The notes: generated by a model not told the origin, from the sequence alone. A DNA stretch of 64,000 bases from Bacillus cereus ATCC 14579 (GCF_000007825.1 NC_004722.1:2768501-2832500), one strand, 5' to 3'. Positions 16,829 to 24,691 are shown, counted from the first letter of the stretch. Numbers and translations are program-made.

Positions 16829-17347
16829 ATGGCTAAATTTACAGCTGATGAAAAAATACAAATCGTTCTACGTTATTTGAATGGAAATGAAAGTTATCGA
16901 GAAATGGGTAAATCGATTGGTATAAGTGACACAATTATTTTGAATTGGGTAAACCAATATAAACAGAATGGTATGGAAGCTTTTCTAAAACGATGTACAA
17001 ATTACACACAACAATTTAAACTAGACGTACTAAACTTTATGATTGAAAACGGTATGTCCTTATTTGAGACGGCAGCTATCTTTAACATTCCTGCCCCTTC
17101 AACGATTTCTGTTTGGAAAAAACAGCTCGAAACACAAGGAATTGATGCCCTTCAATCTAAGAAAAAGGGGCGTCCATCCATGAAAAAAGATTCAAATAAA
17201 CAAGTAAAACAAGCTTTAGCTGAAGGGTCAGTCGAAGCACTTGAAGCACGTATTCAACAGCTTGAAATGGAAAATGAGTACTTAAAAAAGTTGAATGCCT
17301 TAGTTCAAAACAAGGAAAAATCACGAAACAAGACAAGGCACAAGTAG
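16829..17347 (+). CDS. IS3-family OrfA, transposase DNA-binding subunit
   Basis: A 172-residue protein starting at ATG 16829. It has two helix-turn-helix units (YREMGKSIGISDTIILNWVNQY near residue 25 and LFETAAIFNIPAPSTISVWKKQ near 80), a linker KKKGRPSMKK, and a leucine-zipper helix (VEALEARIQQLEMENEYLKKL) at about 133-153. OrfA recognises the terminal repeats. Its 3' end carries the frameshift site that allows the OrfAB transposase to be made. It has no free ribosome site of its own because of the upstream hairpin. Confidence 0.9.
   Translation: MAKFTADEKIQIVLRYLNGNESYREMGKSIGISDTIILNWVNQYKQNGMEAFLKRCTNYTQQFKLDVLNFMIENGMSLFETAAIFNIPAPSTISVWKKQLETQGIDALQSKKKGRPSMKKDSNKQVKQALAEGSVEALEARIQQLEMENEYLKKLNALVQNKEKSRNKTRHK
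17284..17290 (+). other. Programmed -1 frameshift site
   Basis: The heptamer A AAA AAG is in phase with the OrfA codons (TTA AAA AAG). Slipping back one base joins the leucine-zipper region to an open frame running into OrfB. The phase was checked: OrfA codons begin at positions congruent to 2 modulo 3 and OrfB at 1. Confidence 0.8.
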
Positions 17348-17373
17348 TCTATGAATTAAGGCATAAATATTCG

Positions 17374-18183
17374 GTGAAGGCACTCGTGGAGCTAGCTGGT
17401 ATTCCACGGAGTACGTATTATGATTTAGTAAAGAAAATGAATCGTCCGGATCAAGATGCCGATTTGAAAGCTGAAATTAAAGCAATTTATGAGGAAAATG
17501 AAGGTCTTTATGGCTACCGTCGCATTCGTGATGAGTTAACGAATCGTGATCAGAAAGTGAATCACAAGAAGGTTCAGCGCATTATGAAAGAGCTTGGATT
17601 AAAGTGTGTTGTGCGTATGAGGAAATATAAATCCTATAAAGGGAAAGTCGGTAAAATTGCACCTAATATTTTAGAGCGTAATTTTTATACAGATGCCCCG
17701 AATCAAAAATGGGTAACGGACATCACAGAGTTTAAATTGTTTGGAGAGAAACTGTATGTATCACCTGTATTAGACTTGTATAATGGTGAAATTATTACCT
17801 ATACAATTGGTTCTAGACCGACGTATTCAATTGTTTCAGAGATGTTAGAGAAAGCATTAGAACGCTTACCTGAAAATCACCAGCTACTAATGCATTCGGA
17901 TCAAGGATGGCATTATCAAATGAGACAGTACGTCCGGACACTTGAATCAAGAGCTATCGTCCAGAGTATGTCTCGAAAAGGCAACTGTTACGACAACGCA
18001 GTAATAGAAAATTTCTTTGGGATTATGAAGTCGGAGTTCCTCTACATAAAAGAATTTGAAAATGTAGAGCACTTTAAAATAGAATTAGAAAAATATATAG
18101 ATTATTATAATACGAAACGGATTAAGGCGAAATTAAAAATGAGCCCGGTACAATACCGGACTCACTTTTATCAAGTTGCCTAA
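17374..18183 (+). CDS. IS3-family OrfB, DDE integrase subunit
   Basis: The frame from GTG 17374 gives 269 residues, but it is open back to the slippery site and is most likely translated as an OrfAB fusion. An HTH_21-like segment (ENEGLYGYRRIRDEL) is followed by the rve integrase core. The catalytic residues are D in WVTDITEF, D in MHSDQGWHY, and E in NAVIENFFG about 35 residues later. The C-terminus YYNTKRIKAKLKMSPVQYR is typical of the family. No mutation of a catalytic residue is visible. Confidence 0.9.
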   Translation: MKALVELAGIPRSTYYDLVKKMNRPDQDADLKAEIKAIYEENEGLYGYRRIRDELTNRDQKVNHKKVQRIMKELGLKCVVRMRKYKSYKGKVGKIAPNILERNFYTDAPNQKWVTDITEFKLFGEKLYVSPVLDLYNGEIITYTIGSRPTYSIVSEMLEKALERLPENHQLLMHSDQGWHYQMRQYVRTLESRAIVQSMSRKGNCYDNAVIENFFGIMKSEFLYIKEFENVEHFKIELEKYIDYYNTKRIKAKLKMSPVQYRTHFYQVA

Positions 18184-18194
18184 TGAAATAACCG

Positions 18195-18219
18195 TGTCTA
18201 ACTTTTAGGGGTCACTTCA
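18195..18219 (-). repeat. IS right inverted repeat
   Basis: The partner of 16775-16799, directly followed by the GTA target duplication at 18220-18222. Confidence 0.85.
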
Positions 18220-18223
18220 GTAT

Positions 18224-18236
18224 CGTACTCTTTTTT
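18224..18236. terminator. Right arm of the terminator split by the IS
   Basis: CGTACTCTTTTTT is complementary to the left arm at 16760-16772. It lies just past the stop of the cysteine-rich gene, whose terminator is now disrupted. Confidence 0.8.
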
Positions 18237-18240
18237 ATTA

Positions 18241-18438
18241 TTAATACCCTTCCTCTTCATGAATACAATGGCATTTCGGTTTTGTTTTACAATGACATTT
18301 TTCACACTCACATTTCGGTTTCTCTTTGCAACAACATTCGTGAAAATCATTGCGTTTACATCTACATCTCCCAAACATTAAATTATCCCAAAATGTATTA
18401 CAATTTCGGGAATGCCCACAATGACAAGTATTCCCCAT
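18241..18438 (-). CDS. Cysteine/histidine-rich mini-protein
   Basis: A 65-residue protein with 14 cysteines and five histidines. They occur as CxC pairs and one CCC: CHCGH, CRCK, HECCCK, then the near-repeats KPKCECEKCHCK and KPKCHC. Such spacing suits metal binding (metallothionein-like) or cross-linked spore-coat proteins. No signal peptide or known family is visible. AAGGAGG lies ten bases before the ATG. Its downstream terminator has been split by the IS at 16775-18219. Confidence 0.7.
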   Translation of the reverse strand: MGNTCHCGHSRNCNTFWDNLMFGRCRCKRNDFHECCCKEKPKCECEKCHCKTKPKCHCIHEEEGY

Positions 18439-18552
18439 GAATCTGCTTCCTCCTTAATAGAATTCATCATATTCTATGTTTAAAAGTATACAAAGGCTTG
18501 TTTATTAGTCTATTTTCTCCATATTATAAGTAGAGTTAAAAGATTACATAAA

Positions 18553-18574
18553 AATAAAAAAACGTCACATGACG
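18553..18574 (-). terminator. Terminator of the GH25 gene
   Basis: CGTCA/TGACG (18563-18567 with 18570-18574) followed on the minus strand by seven T. The stem is short but the T run is strong. Confidence 0.55.
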
Positions 18575-18591
18575 GCTTTTTATTTAGCAAA

Positions 18592-19422
18592 CTACTCTTT
18601 TGTATAAAAATATTTAATTCCTTTCGTATCTAACCAAGCAGTTGCTTTGTCCAGTTCGTTCCCTTGACGATAATCTGTTTCGAAATACACAAGCCCTTGG
18701 TTATCTCCACGAGATATTATTTTAGAAGTATATCCAAGCTTATCCATCATTTGAATCATGTCAGGAACTAAATTTACACCAAATTCATAAGTAACTACTT
18801 TGTTATATTTATTCACTATAATTCCAACCCCTTCTTGTTTTTTTATCGGCTCAACAATTGGATTTGTAAACCAAGCTAACGGCTTATTTCCAATCAGCTT
18901 ATTTAAATCACACTTGCCGATACCAGCCACATTCCCTGTTTCTGTGTATTGCCAAATATCACATGAATACGCCGGTTTGTTACCACCATAACGAGGAATC
19001 CATACAAAATCAGAATTGACATTTGCCATTCCAAATGGAGCATACATATGATGAGCAATATATAAACCAGCCTTCTTAGCTCCTAATCTGCGTAATTCAT
19101 CAATAAAAGCTTGTGCACCCGCTCTCATATCGTTCATTGTTCTTGCTTCTACGTCAGCTACCCAAACTGTTGCATTTTTATCACCACGGTTCCAAAAGTC
19201 TCTTGCTTCTATCCGTGCATCCTCTACTGAAACGAAACGACAGAACGCATAATTACCAAACGGAATATTCCTTGCTTTCATTGCTTGTACATAATTTTTA
19301 TATAAAGGATCTACATAGTTTGAACCATCTTGCACACGTGCAATTACGAAATCCAATTGTGGTGCTGCGATATCCCAGTTAATGTCGCCATTCCATTTCG
19401 AAATATCCACAATATAACCCAT
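18592..19422 (-). CDS. GH25 lysozyme with C-terminal wall-binding domain
   Basis: A 276-residue peptidoglycan muramidase. The GH25 core (about 1-185) shows GYIVDISKWNGDINW at the start, FVIARVQDG, and VWVADVEART with the acidic catalytic pair. The last 75 residues resemble the Amidase02_C domain of Bacillus phage lysins and match the C-terminus of the amidase at 19852. No signal peptide is present, as in endolysins, so release would need a holin or lysis. The start overlaps the stop of an upstream remnant (TAATG). Confidence 0.88.
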   Translation of the reverse strand: MGYIVDISKWNGDINWDIAAPQLDFVIARVQDGSNYVDPLYKNYVQAMKARNIPFGNYAFCRFVSVEDARIEARDFWNRGDKNATVWVADVEARTMNDMRAGAQAFIDELRRLGAKKAGLYIAHHMYAPFGMANVNSDFVWIPRYGGNKPAYSCDIWQYTETGNVAGIGKCDLNKLIGNKPLAWFTNPIVEPIKKQEGVGIIVNKYNKVVTYEFGVNLVPDMIQMMDKLGYTSKIISRGDNQGLVYFETDYRQGNELDKATAWLDTKGIKYFYTKE

Positions 19423-19487
19423 TATTTAACATCTCCTTTTTCATTATTATATTCAAAGCTTGTTTTTTTGCTATTATCAACTAATAA
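19422..19487 (-). pseudogene. 3' remnant of a gene once coupled to the GH25 gene
   Basis: In frame and ending in a TAA that overlaps the lysozyme ATG, the sequence reads ...DNSKKTSFEYNNEKGDVK. The same tail, NSNKTSFE-stop-DIKKGDVDK, precedes the amidase gene at 20586. No start codon remains. It is the stump of an unidentified gene. Confidence 0.55.
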
Positions 19488-19601
19488 ATAGTATGAGAGG
19501 TAGTATATTATTGGGTAATAATTTAAAATTCGGCTTATGTATTGAGAAAACAAAATATTATTACAGGTTTAACAAGTAAAGATTTACAAAGCTCTAAACT
19601 A

Positions 19602-19722
19602 TATAAAGTGAAACTATAATTAGTAGGAGGCTACGAGCAGTGAAATTCCCACTTAATTTCTTAGCTTCATCCGAATTTTGAGGTGAGAATTTTACTTCCC
19701 GCAAAATAGCTTGATAAATAAA
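19602..19722 (+). repeat. Long bcr1-like dispersed repeat, copy 4
   Basis: It begins TATAAAGTGAAACTATAATT, has the middle block CGAATTTTGAGGTGAG, and ends AAATAGC..GATAAATAAA. It aligns along its length with 54315-54435. It lies in the 429-base gap between the two lysin genes. Confidence 0.65.
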
Positions 19723-19746
19723 ACCACCTTTCTGACAGGTGGTTTT
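19721..19746. terminator. Terminator downstream of the amidase gene
   Basis: AAACCACCT (19721-19729) pairs with AGGTGGTTT (19737-19745). On the minus strand it is followed by TTTTATTTATC. It lies about 105 bases beyond the amidase stop. Confidence 0.7.
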
Positions 19747-19851
19747 GTGTACTAATTTACATATACATTGTCCATATTTTTATAGTTACTTAATATACTT
19801 GTTAACTAAAAATAAGACAATTTTTAGTTTTTAATCAAACCAATTTTCGTT

Positions 19852-20586
19852 TTATCTCACGTACTCATAGTACCATTTACGTGCATCTAACCAAGCTGTA
19901 AATTTATCGATATTTCCAGACGGATAGCCATTCGTTATAGCATAACCAATGCCATCTTTCTGAACGACAATTTGTCCATCAATACCCGCATCTACCATAG
20001 CTTGAGCCAAAGCTTGTAAATTACTAAATGCTACACCACCAGTTTTTACTTTGAGCAAATCCGCTGCACCTCCTCCAGTTTGTCCTGTAAGAGCAAATAC
20101 AACAGAATTAGCGATTTTATCAACATTCCATTTTGCCATATCAGATTCATTGTCAATAAATCCTAATTCTATAAGAATAGCAGGTGCTTTCGTCCCATTT
20201 AATACCGCTAAATCTGTACGCTGTTTCGCACCTCGATCACGCCATCCAATATCTTTTGCTAGTTGAGCTGAGATTTTAGCCGCCAAATCTTTCTGATCAT
20301 AATACAAAACCTCAACACCCTGTCCATTTCCATCACTTGCATTAAGATGAAAAGAAATAACTAAATCCACAGCATGGGAATTGCTATTCCGAATGATATT
20401 ATTTAAATTTTGTGATTGAGTTGCCCCTACCTCGTCCGTATCGTCATAAACCGTGTGTCCTAGGGATCTTAACTTAGCCGCCACAGCATCTTTAACTTGC
20501 CTATCTAAAACGTGTTCTTTCCGATTCCCAAAATTAGCACCTTGAACAATACTATTGTGTCCTCCGTGCAAACTATATCTGGCCAT
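19852..20586 (-). CDS. N-acetylmuramoyl-L-alanine amidase (Amidase_3) with wall-binding domain
   Basis: A 244-residue zinc amidase. The catalytic domain (1-165) has the ligands in HGGHN, E near residue 24 (RKEHVLDRQV), SFHLNAS and the catalytic IELGFIDN. A glycine linker (GQTGGGAAD) leads to a C-terminal domain like Amidase02_C, shared with the GH25 protein (FTAWLDARKWYYEYVR versus ATAWLDTKGIKYFYTK). It has no signal peptide, so it is endolysin-like. It begins at a TAATG overlap with the stump of an upstream gene. Confidence 0.9.
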   Translation of the reverse strand: MARYSLHGGHNSIVQGANFGNRKEHVLDRQVKDAVAAKLRSLGHTVYDDTDEVGATQSQNLNNIIRNSNSHAVDLVISFHLNASDGNGQGVEVLYYDQKDLAAKISAQLAKDIGWRDRGAKQRTDLAVLNGTKAPAILIELGFIDNESDMAKWNVDKIANSVVFALTGQTGGGAADLLKVKTGGVAFSNLQALAQAMVDAGIDGQIVVQKDGIGYAITNGYPSGNIDKFTAWLDARKWYYEYVR

Positions 20587-20750
20587 TATTTATCAACATC
20601 TCCTTTCTTAATATCCTATTCAAAACTTGTCTTATTGCTATTCCCACTTACAATTTTAACTGTACCCATATGTCCTACATTTTCTAGAAGTGAAGCAATT
20701 TGTTTTCGATATAAAAAAGCTATCGCTTCATAAATCGAATGATTTATTCT
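20586..20750 (-). pseudogene. 3' remnant of a gene once coupled to the amidase gene
   Basis: The frame, open from 20750 down to a TAG at 20616, reads INHSIYEAIAFLYRKQ, then LLENVGHMGTVKIVSGNSNK and TSFE. After that TAG it continues in phase as DIKKGDVDK to a TAA overlapping the amidase ATG. It matches the stump before the GH25 gene. A start is missing and a stop is internal, so it is a decayed gene of unknown family. Confidence 0.6.
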
Positions 20751-20783
20751 CTAAATTACTTTTACATGAATGACGACACGAAC

Positions 20784-20810
20784 AAAAAAGCATCACCCTT
20801 TCGGCGATGC
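20784..20810 (-). terminator. Terminator of the DUF6884 gene
   Basis: GCATC...GATGC (20790-20794 with 20806-20810, inner CC/GG pairs) followed on the minus strand by six T. Confidence 0.75.
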
Positions 20811-20875
20811 CTAAAAACTCTATTTTACTTTTCAGCTCCCTAAATAAATAGAGTTTAAAATCACTGAAACTACAC

Positions 20876-21325
20876 CTATATTTCCTCCCCTTCCTTCACA
20901 GCTTCTTTCAACCTCTGCAACATATATCCAATCCCTTTACACCCCTCTAGCGGATATGTAATCATTTCTTCTGGATATAACTTTGTCACTACTTTTTTAT
21001 GCTTCTTCCCTGCTAGTAAGACGATTTCGTCAAACTGTAATAAACTTTTATCTACCATCTGTTTTTGTAATTGCTCTATATTTATTACCTCATCGCTTTT
21101 TGAATCAAATGCAAGATCATAGTTTTCTAATACAATATCATTTGGTCTTAAAAATCCATGTTTCGCCGATAATATAACCCAGTTTTCGAAAAACATAGTT
21201 GCGTACGCCTGACATGCTTTTCCGAACGGACTAATATACACATTTTTTGCTTCCATCGGTCCGTAGTCTGAATGTTTATCCCAAATTTTCTTTTTTCCAC
21301 ATGGAATTATACATATCCTTTTCAT
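20876..21325 (-). CDS. DUF6884 family protein
   Basis: A 149-residue soluble protein beginning MKRICIIPCGKKK, with the conserved WVILSAKHGFLRPND near residue 50 and a C-terminal glycine motif (PLEGCKGIGYML). This is the DUF6884 pattern, related to YaaA-like and nucleotide-modifying folds, found in many Bacillus and phage genomes. Its biochemical role is unknown. It is monocistronic with its own terminator. Confidence 0.75.
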   Translation of the reverse strand: MKRICIIPCGKKKIWDKHSDYGPMEAKNVYISPFGKACQAYATMFFENWVILSAKHGFLRPNDIVLENYDLAFDSKSDEVINIEQLQKQMVDKSLLQFDEIVLLAGKKHKKVVTKLYPEEMITYPLEGCKGIGYMLQRLKEAVKEGEEI

Positions 21326-21568
21326 ATATATTTCTACTCCCTTTACTTTGGTAAATAAAATTCATTATTTTGTACATTTTTCTCTCAAAATACTATATAA
21401 TAATTCTGAAAAGTTTAAATTACACATTTTACCATATATGTACTATGGATCACTCTCATTGCAAATATTATAATACCATAAAAATTTTTGCATTTTTTTC
21501 TTCAAATTTTTATAATTAAATTGAAATATTATGATTTATAAATTAAATTAGGAAGGAGGTCCATAAAA

Positions 21569-21757
21569 ATGAAAAATATTATCCCTGCACTATTAGTCTA
21601 TTTTATTGTTTGCGTTATTTCCGTTATCATCCCAGCATCTGAAGGCTATAATTATGTCGGCTGGAAGTTATTTGTTGGGCAAGTGTATGCGATACCTATT
21701 TTCTTCATTACTGCTATAATTACATTTTATATAAACAAGAAAAAATCTTACGAATAA
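21569..21757 (+). CDS. Small two-helix membrane protein (62 residues)
   Basis: A 62-residue protein with helices at about 4-24 and 35-55, separated by PASEGYNYVGW, and a basic C-terminus (NKKKSYE). AGGAGG stands ahead of ATG 21569 and a strong terminator follows, so expression is very plausible. The family is not recognised. Confidence 0.7.
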   Translation: MKNIIPALLVYFIVCVISVIIPASEGYNYVGWKLFVGQVYAIPIFFITAIITFYINKKKSYE

Positions 21758-21763
21758 ACGATT

Positions 21764-21793
21764 ATAAGGATAGCTAACGCTATCCTTATTTTA
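21764..21793 (+). terminator. Rho-independent terminator
   Basis: ATAAGGATAGC (21764-21774), loop TAAC, GCTATCCTTAT (21779-21789), then TTTT. Confidence 0.85.
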
Positions 21794-21844
21794 ATTCGTT
21801 AATCAAATTTAGAATGACCCTTGCAGTACTTTATATCCTTTCTT

Positions 21845-21979
21845 CTAAAAAGTCAAACGCCACTTCTGTATTTCAGCGTTTAAACGTAGCTCCTCCGAGA
21901 GCCAGCTCTCTAATTCTGAAACCGACGTAATATTTCGTTCTAAAAGTGACTGTAATTTACTCTCCAAATCATTAAACAT
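21845..21979 (-). CDS. 44-residue protein, perhaps an M3 oligopeptidase N-terminal remnant
   Basis: Starting at ATG 21979, with GGGAGG seven bases upstream, the frame encodes 44 residues forming one amphipathic helix pair (FNDLESKLQSLLERNITSVS, ELESWLSEELRLNAEIQ). This pattern resembles the N-terminal helices of Bacillus M3 oligoendopeptidases, after which the sequence stops abruptly (KWRLTF). It may be a truncated gene left by a deletion or an independent small protein. The longer upstream frame has no ribosome site. Confidence 0.45.
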   Translation of the reverse strand: MFNDLESKLQSLLERNITSVSELESWLSEELRLNAEIQKWRLTF

Positions 21980-22019
21980 ACACAATCCTCCCGTTTTTAA
22001 TTTTCTGTTTTTTAGAGAT

Positions 22020-22056
22020 AAAAAAGGACAAGTAGCCAATCTGACTACTTGTCCTT
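22020..22056 (-). terminator. Terminator of ppaC
   Basis: AAGGACAAGTAG (22024-22035) pairs with CTACTTGTCCTT (22045-22056). On the minus strand it is followed by a T run. Confidence 0.85.
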
Positions 22057-22080
22057 ACTGTTCATCTGTACGCAATACGA

Positions 22081-23010
22081 TTAAGCTTGGAATGCTTCTG
22101 TTAATACTGGTACGATTTGTTTTTTACGAGATACAACACCTTTTAAAGTAGCTGTGTTGTTTTCTAGTGATACGTTGTATGCTTTCTCAACAACGTTTGC
22201 TGCTTTACCGATCGCAAGACCGACAGAATCATTAGTTAAGATATCAGTTACAACGAATAAGAATAGGTCTAAACCTTTTTCTTCTACTACTGCAGAGATT
22301 ACTTTTTCAAGTTCCGCTTGGTGTACAAGAACGTCGTTTGTATCAACAGCGTTTACTTGTGCGATTTCAACTTTCGCATTACCCATTTGGAATTCTTTAG
22401 CGTCAAGAGAGATTAATTGCTCCATTGTTTTTCCGCTTAAGTCAGCACCAGCTTTTAACATTTCTAAGCCGTAGTTATCTGCATCTACACCAGCGATTTG
22501 CGCTAATTCACGAGCAGCTGCTACGTCTTGTTCTGTGCAAGTTGGAGATTTGAATAGTAAAGAATCTGAAATGATTGCAGATAACATTAAACCTGCAACT
22601 TCTTTACGAATTGTTACGCCATTTTCTTTGTACATTTTGTTTAAGATTGTAGCTGTACAGCCAACTGGCTCACAACGATAGTATATAGGATCGCTTGTTT
22701 CAAAGTTAGCAATACGGTGATGGTCAATAACTTCTAACACACGAACTGATTCGATATCGTTAGCACTTTGTTGACGCTCGTTATGGTCAACTAAAATAAC
22801 GTTGTCCACTTCGCTTGCTACTGTCTCAACAAAACGCGGTCCTTCTACTTTAAAATAGTCTAACGCAAATTGAGTTTCACCGCTGATTTCGCCTAAACGT
22901 ACAGGCTCAGCATTCATTCCTAATTCTTTTTTCAATTCTGCATAAGCAATTGCAGAACAAATTGCATCTGTATCTGGGTTTTTATGCCCGAAAACTAGTA
23001 CTTTTTCCAT
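22081..23010 (-). CDS. ppaC: Manganese-dependent inorganic pyrophosphatase
   Basis: A 309-residue family II (DHH) pyrophosphatase that hydrolyses pyrophosphate in the cytosol. The motifs GHKNPDTDAICSAIAY (8-23), NVILVDHNE, the DHH motif VIDHHRIANF, and the C-terminal SRKKQIVP substrate clamp are all present. The length equals that of the B. subtilis enzyme. ATG 23010 is chosen because GAGGTGG precedes it and the motif begins right after; the longer frame adds a non-homologous leader. Monocistronic with a strong terminator. Confidence 0.95.
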   Translation of the reverse strand: MEKVLVFGHKNPDTDAICSAIAYAELKKELGMNAEPVRLGEISGETQFALDYFKVEGPRFVETVASEVDNVILVDHNERQQSANDIESVRVLEVIDHHRIANFETSDPIYYRCEPVGCTATILNKMYKENGVTIRKEVAGLMLSAIISDSLLFKSPTCTEQDVAAARELAQIAGVDADNYGLEMLKAGADLSGKTMEQLISLDAKEFQMGNAKVEIAQVNAVDTNDVLVHQAELEKVISAVVEEKGLDLFLFVVTDILTNDSVGLAIGKAANVVEKAYNVSLENNTATLKGVVSRKKQIVPVLTEAFQA

Positions 23011-23122
23011 GTTTTCCACCTCTTCATGAAAAGGATATCTTAAAGAAGCAAATATGACAATATTTAAAGCATATTTTTTTATAAATAATTGCACTTTCTT
23101 CTATATTTTTCATCATTTTCAT

Positions 23123-23153
23123 AAAAAAAATCATCTAAAATGAATTAGATGAT
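23123..23153 (-). terminator. Terminator of the LPMO gene
   Basis: ATCATCTAA/TTAGATGAT (23130-23138 with 23145-23153) followed on the minus strand by eight T. Confidence 0.8.
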
Positions 23154-23170
23154 CGAAATGTATGTTTCAA

Positions 23171-23836
23171 TTAAAATAGTGTAGGAGCTTGCACTACATT
23201 GTTAAAAGCGAAATTTGAGGATAAGCCATTATTCAAAAGGTTTACATCTATAACTTGATAAAACGCATTTCCAGTGTCTGCAATTTCCCAAACAGCTAAA
23301 ATAAGATGGTATCCACTACGGTCAGTTGGTACATTTGCTTCGTGCGTTACTGTTGTCCCTGGTCTAGCTCCACCGTCATTTTTCACATAGAATGGCACTA
23401 AATCTAAATCTGATCGCGTTAAAGGTTTATTTGGATTCCAACCTTTTTTCGTAATATAATATTTCCACTCTTTTGTACTATGAGGAGCCGTTAGTTTCCA
23501 CTTGAATGTATTCGTCCCGCCATTTAACGTAACTTTCTTCCACCTATCTACAGTTTGAACATCTAAAGCGGGAAAATGACCAGCCCCTGCAATTTGTCCA
23601 TCAGAAGGTCCTAGTTGCGGAAATCCACCTATCCCTTCTACGCTTTGTGGTTCATATTGAATCGGTCCACAATTTACATTTACCCCTTGCTTACATAAAT
23701 AAGATCGGCTCGCTGGTGATTCTACATATCCATGAGCTGAAGCCTTTTCTGAAAATCCAAATGTTAATAATCCCGTAAGTAATACTCCACCACTTAAAAT
23801 AACTTTCTTCATCTTTTGTAAACTATTCTTTTTCAT
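23171..23836 (-). CDS. Secreted AA10 lytic polysaccharide monooxygenase (chitin-active)
   Basis: A 221-residue single-domain enzyme. A signal peptide (about 1-34, ending EKASA) is followed by the mature N-terminal histidine (HGYVESPASRSYLC), the copper histidine-brace residue. The second histidine is in GAGHFPALD. Tight AA10 motifs include FKWKLTAPHSTKEWKYYITK and YHLILAVWEIADTGNAFYQV. Such enzymes cleave crystalline chitin oxidatively outside the cell. No carbohydrate-binding domain is attached. Monocistronic. Confidence 0.93.
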   Translation of the reverse strand: MKKNSLQKMKKVILSGGVLLTGLLTFGFSEKASAHGYVESPASRSYLCKQGVNVNCGPIQYEPQSVEGIGGFPQLGPSDGQIAGAGHFPALDVQTVDRWKKVTLNGGTNTFKWKLTAPHSTKEWKYYITKKGWNPNKPLTRSDLDLVPFYVKNDGGARPGTTVTHEANVPTDRSGYHLILAVWEIADTGNAFYQVIDVNLLNNGLSSNFAFNNVVQAPTLF

Positions 23837-23984
23837 ACTTTCATCCCCTTCCGATAATAAAGCGAAAATAACTATAGTTGGCTAGTCATCTTCTCTACAT
23901 TTATTATAAGACGAGAATCATTACTAAAAGAACCCTCTAAAAAATTTCTCAAATTCATTTAGTGCGTTAATTAGATTATAATTA

Positions 23985-24030
23985 ACTATTTTAACACCGC
24001 CAGAAAAATATAGACGGTGTTAAAAATAGT
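23985..24030 (-). terminator. Long hairpin, probable terminator of the GNAT gene
   Basis: ACTATTTTAACACCG (23985-23999) pairs with CGGTGTTAAAAATAGT (24015-24030) with one bulged base. The T tract is weak. Confidence 0.5.
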
Positions 24031-24082
24031 CGTTTATTATTCACTTACTAATAATTAAGCACTCTCCCCGTTTGATTATACC

Positions 24083-24586
24083 TTAAATGTTTTTATAATA
24101 AATAACCGTAGCATCTAACTTACCATTCGGGGAAATTGCATACCCTGGTATTGTTCCAACTTCTTGGTAGTCTAGTGATTTGTACAGTTTATTGGAAGGA
24201 TCTCCTTCTCTAGTATCTAATACTAAAAGAGACCTGTTTTCTTGCTTTGCTCGTTCCTCTGCTTTTTGCATAAGCGATCGTCCAATACCGTTACGTCTAA
24301 AGTTTGGATGAGTCATTAATTTGCAAATCTCGGCTCTATGAATTCCGTTAGGCTTAGTAACTAATTGTAATTGAATACTCCCTGCTACTTCGTTGTTTAT
24401 TTTAGCCACATACAATATCACTTCTGGCGCTAATACTGTTTGCCAATACTTTGTTGCGTCTTTTTGTTCCAGTGGAGGCAAAAAACCAATTGATGCCCCA
24501 TCGTTTACAACCATTTTCAAAAGTTTCGAAAGTTCTTCCATATCATTTTCTAGTTGCTTTATTTCTTCAATTACTAAATTTCGCAT
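24083..24586 (-). CDS. GNAT family N-acetyltransferase
   Basis: A 167-residue acetyltransferase with GASIGFLPPL near the N-terminus, AEICKLMTHPNFRRNGIGRSLM as the acetyl-CoA loop, and LDTREGDPSNKLYKSLDYQEVGTIPGY at the C-terminal half. The latter matches the common Bacillus GNAT subgroup with an LDT..G..ae..Y..lGy pattern. The substrate is unknown. AAGGGGG precedes the ATG. It stands alone and is divergent from the HD-domain gene. Confidence 0.87.
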   Translation of the reverse strand: MRNLVIEEIKQLENDMEELSKLLKMVVNDGASIGFLPPLEQKDATKYWQTVLAPEVILYVAKINNEVAGSIQLQLVTKPNGIHRAEICKLMTHPNFRRNGIGRSLMQKAEERAKQENRSLLVLDTREGDPSNKLYKSLDYQEVGTIPGYAISPNGKLDATVIYYKNI

Positions 24587-24691
24587 TACTTTTCCCCCTT
24601 TTGTTTCATTGTAACAATTTTTAAAGAAGGAATAATGAAATAATAAGATGAATTTATAGAAAGATATGACTTTTTGTGAAAGGATAACGAT

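Larger units (their letters stand above)
16775..18219 (+). mobile_element. Complete IS3-family insertion sequence, IS150 type
   Basis: A 1445-bp element bounded by 25-bp imperfect inverted repeats (16775-16799 and 18195-18219, 19 of 25 matches) and a GTA target duplication. It encodes OrfA (HTH, leucine zipper) and OrfB (DDE integrase) in the -1 frame, with an A-AAA-AAG slippery heptamer at 17284-17290. The length, the TGaaCTGcaCCC-like ends and the gene order match the IS150 subgroup. Both frames are intact, so it may be active. It is inserted into the loop of a rho-independent terminator. Confidence 0.9.

Noticed and set aside
18592..20586. Prophage or lysis module
   Set aside because: Only two lysins and two gene stumps are present; no holin, terminase, portal, tail or integrase gene is visible nearby.
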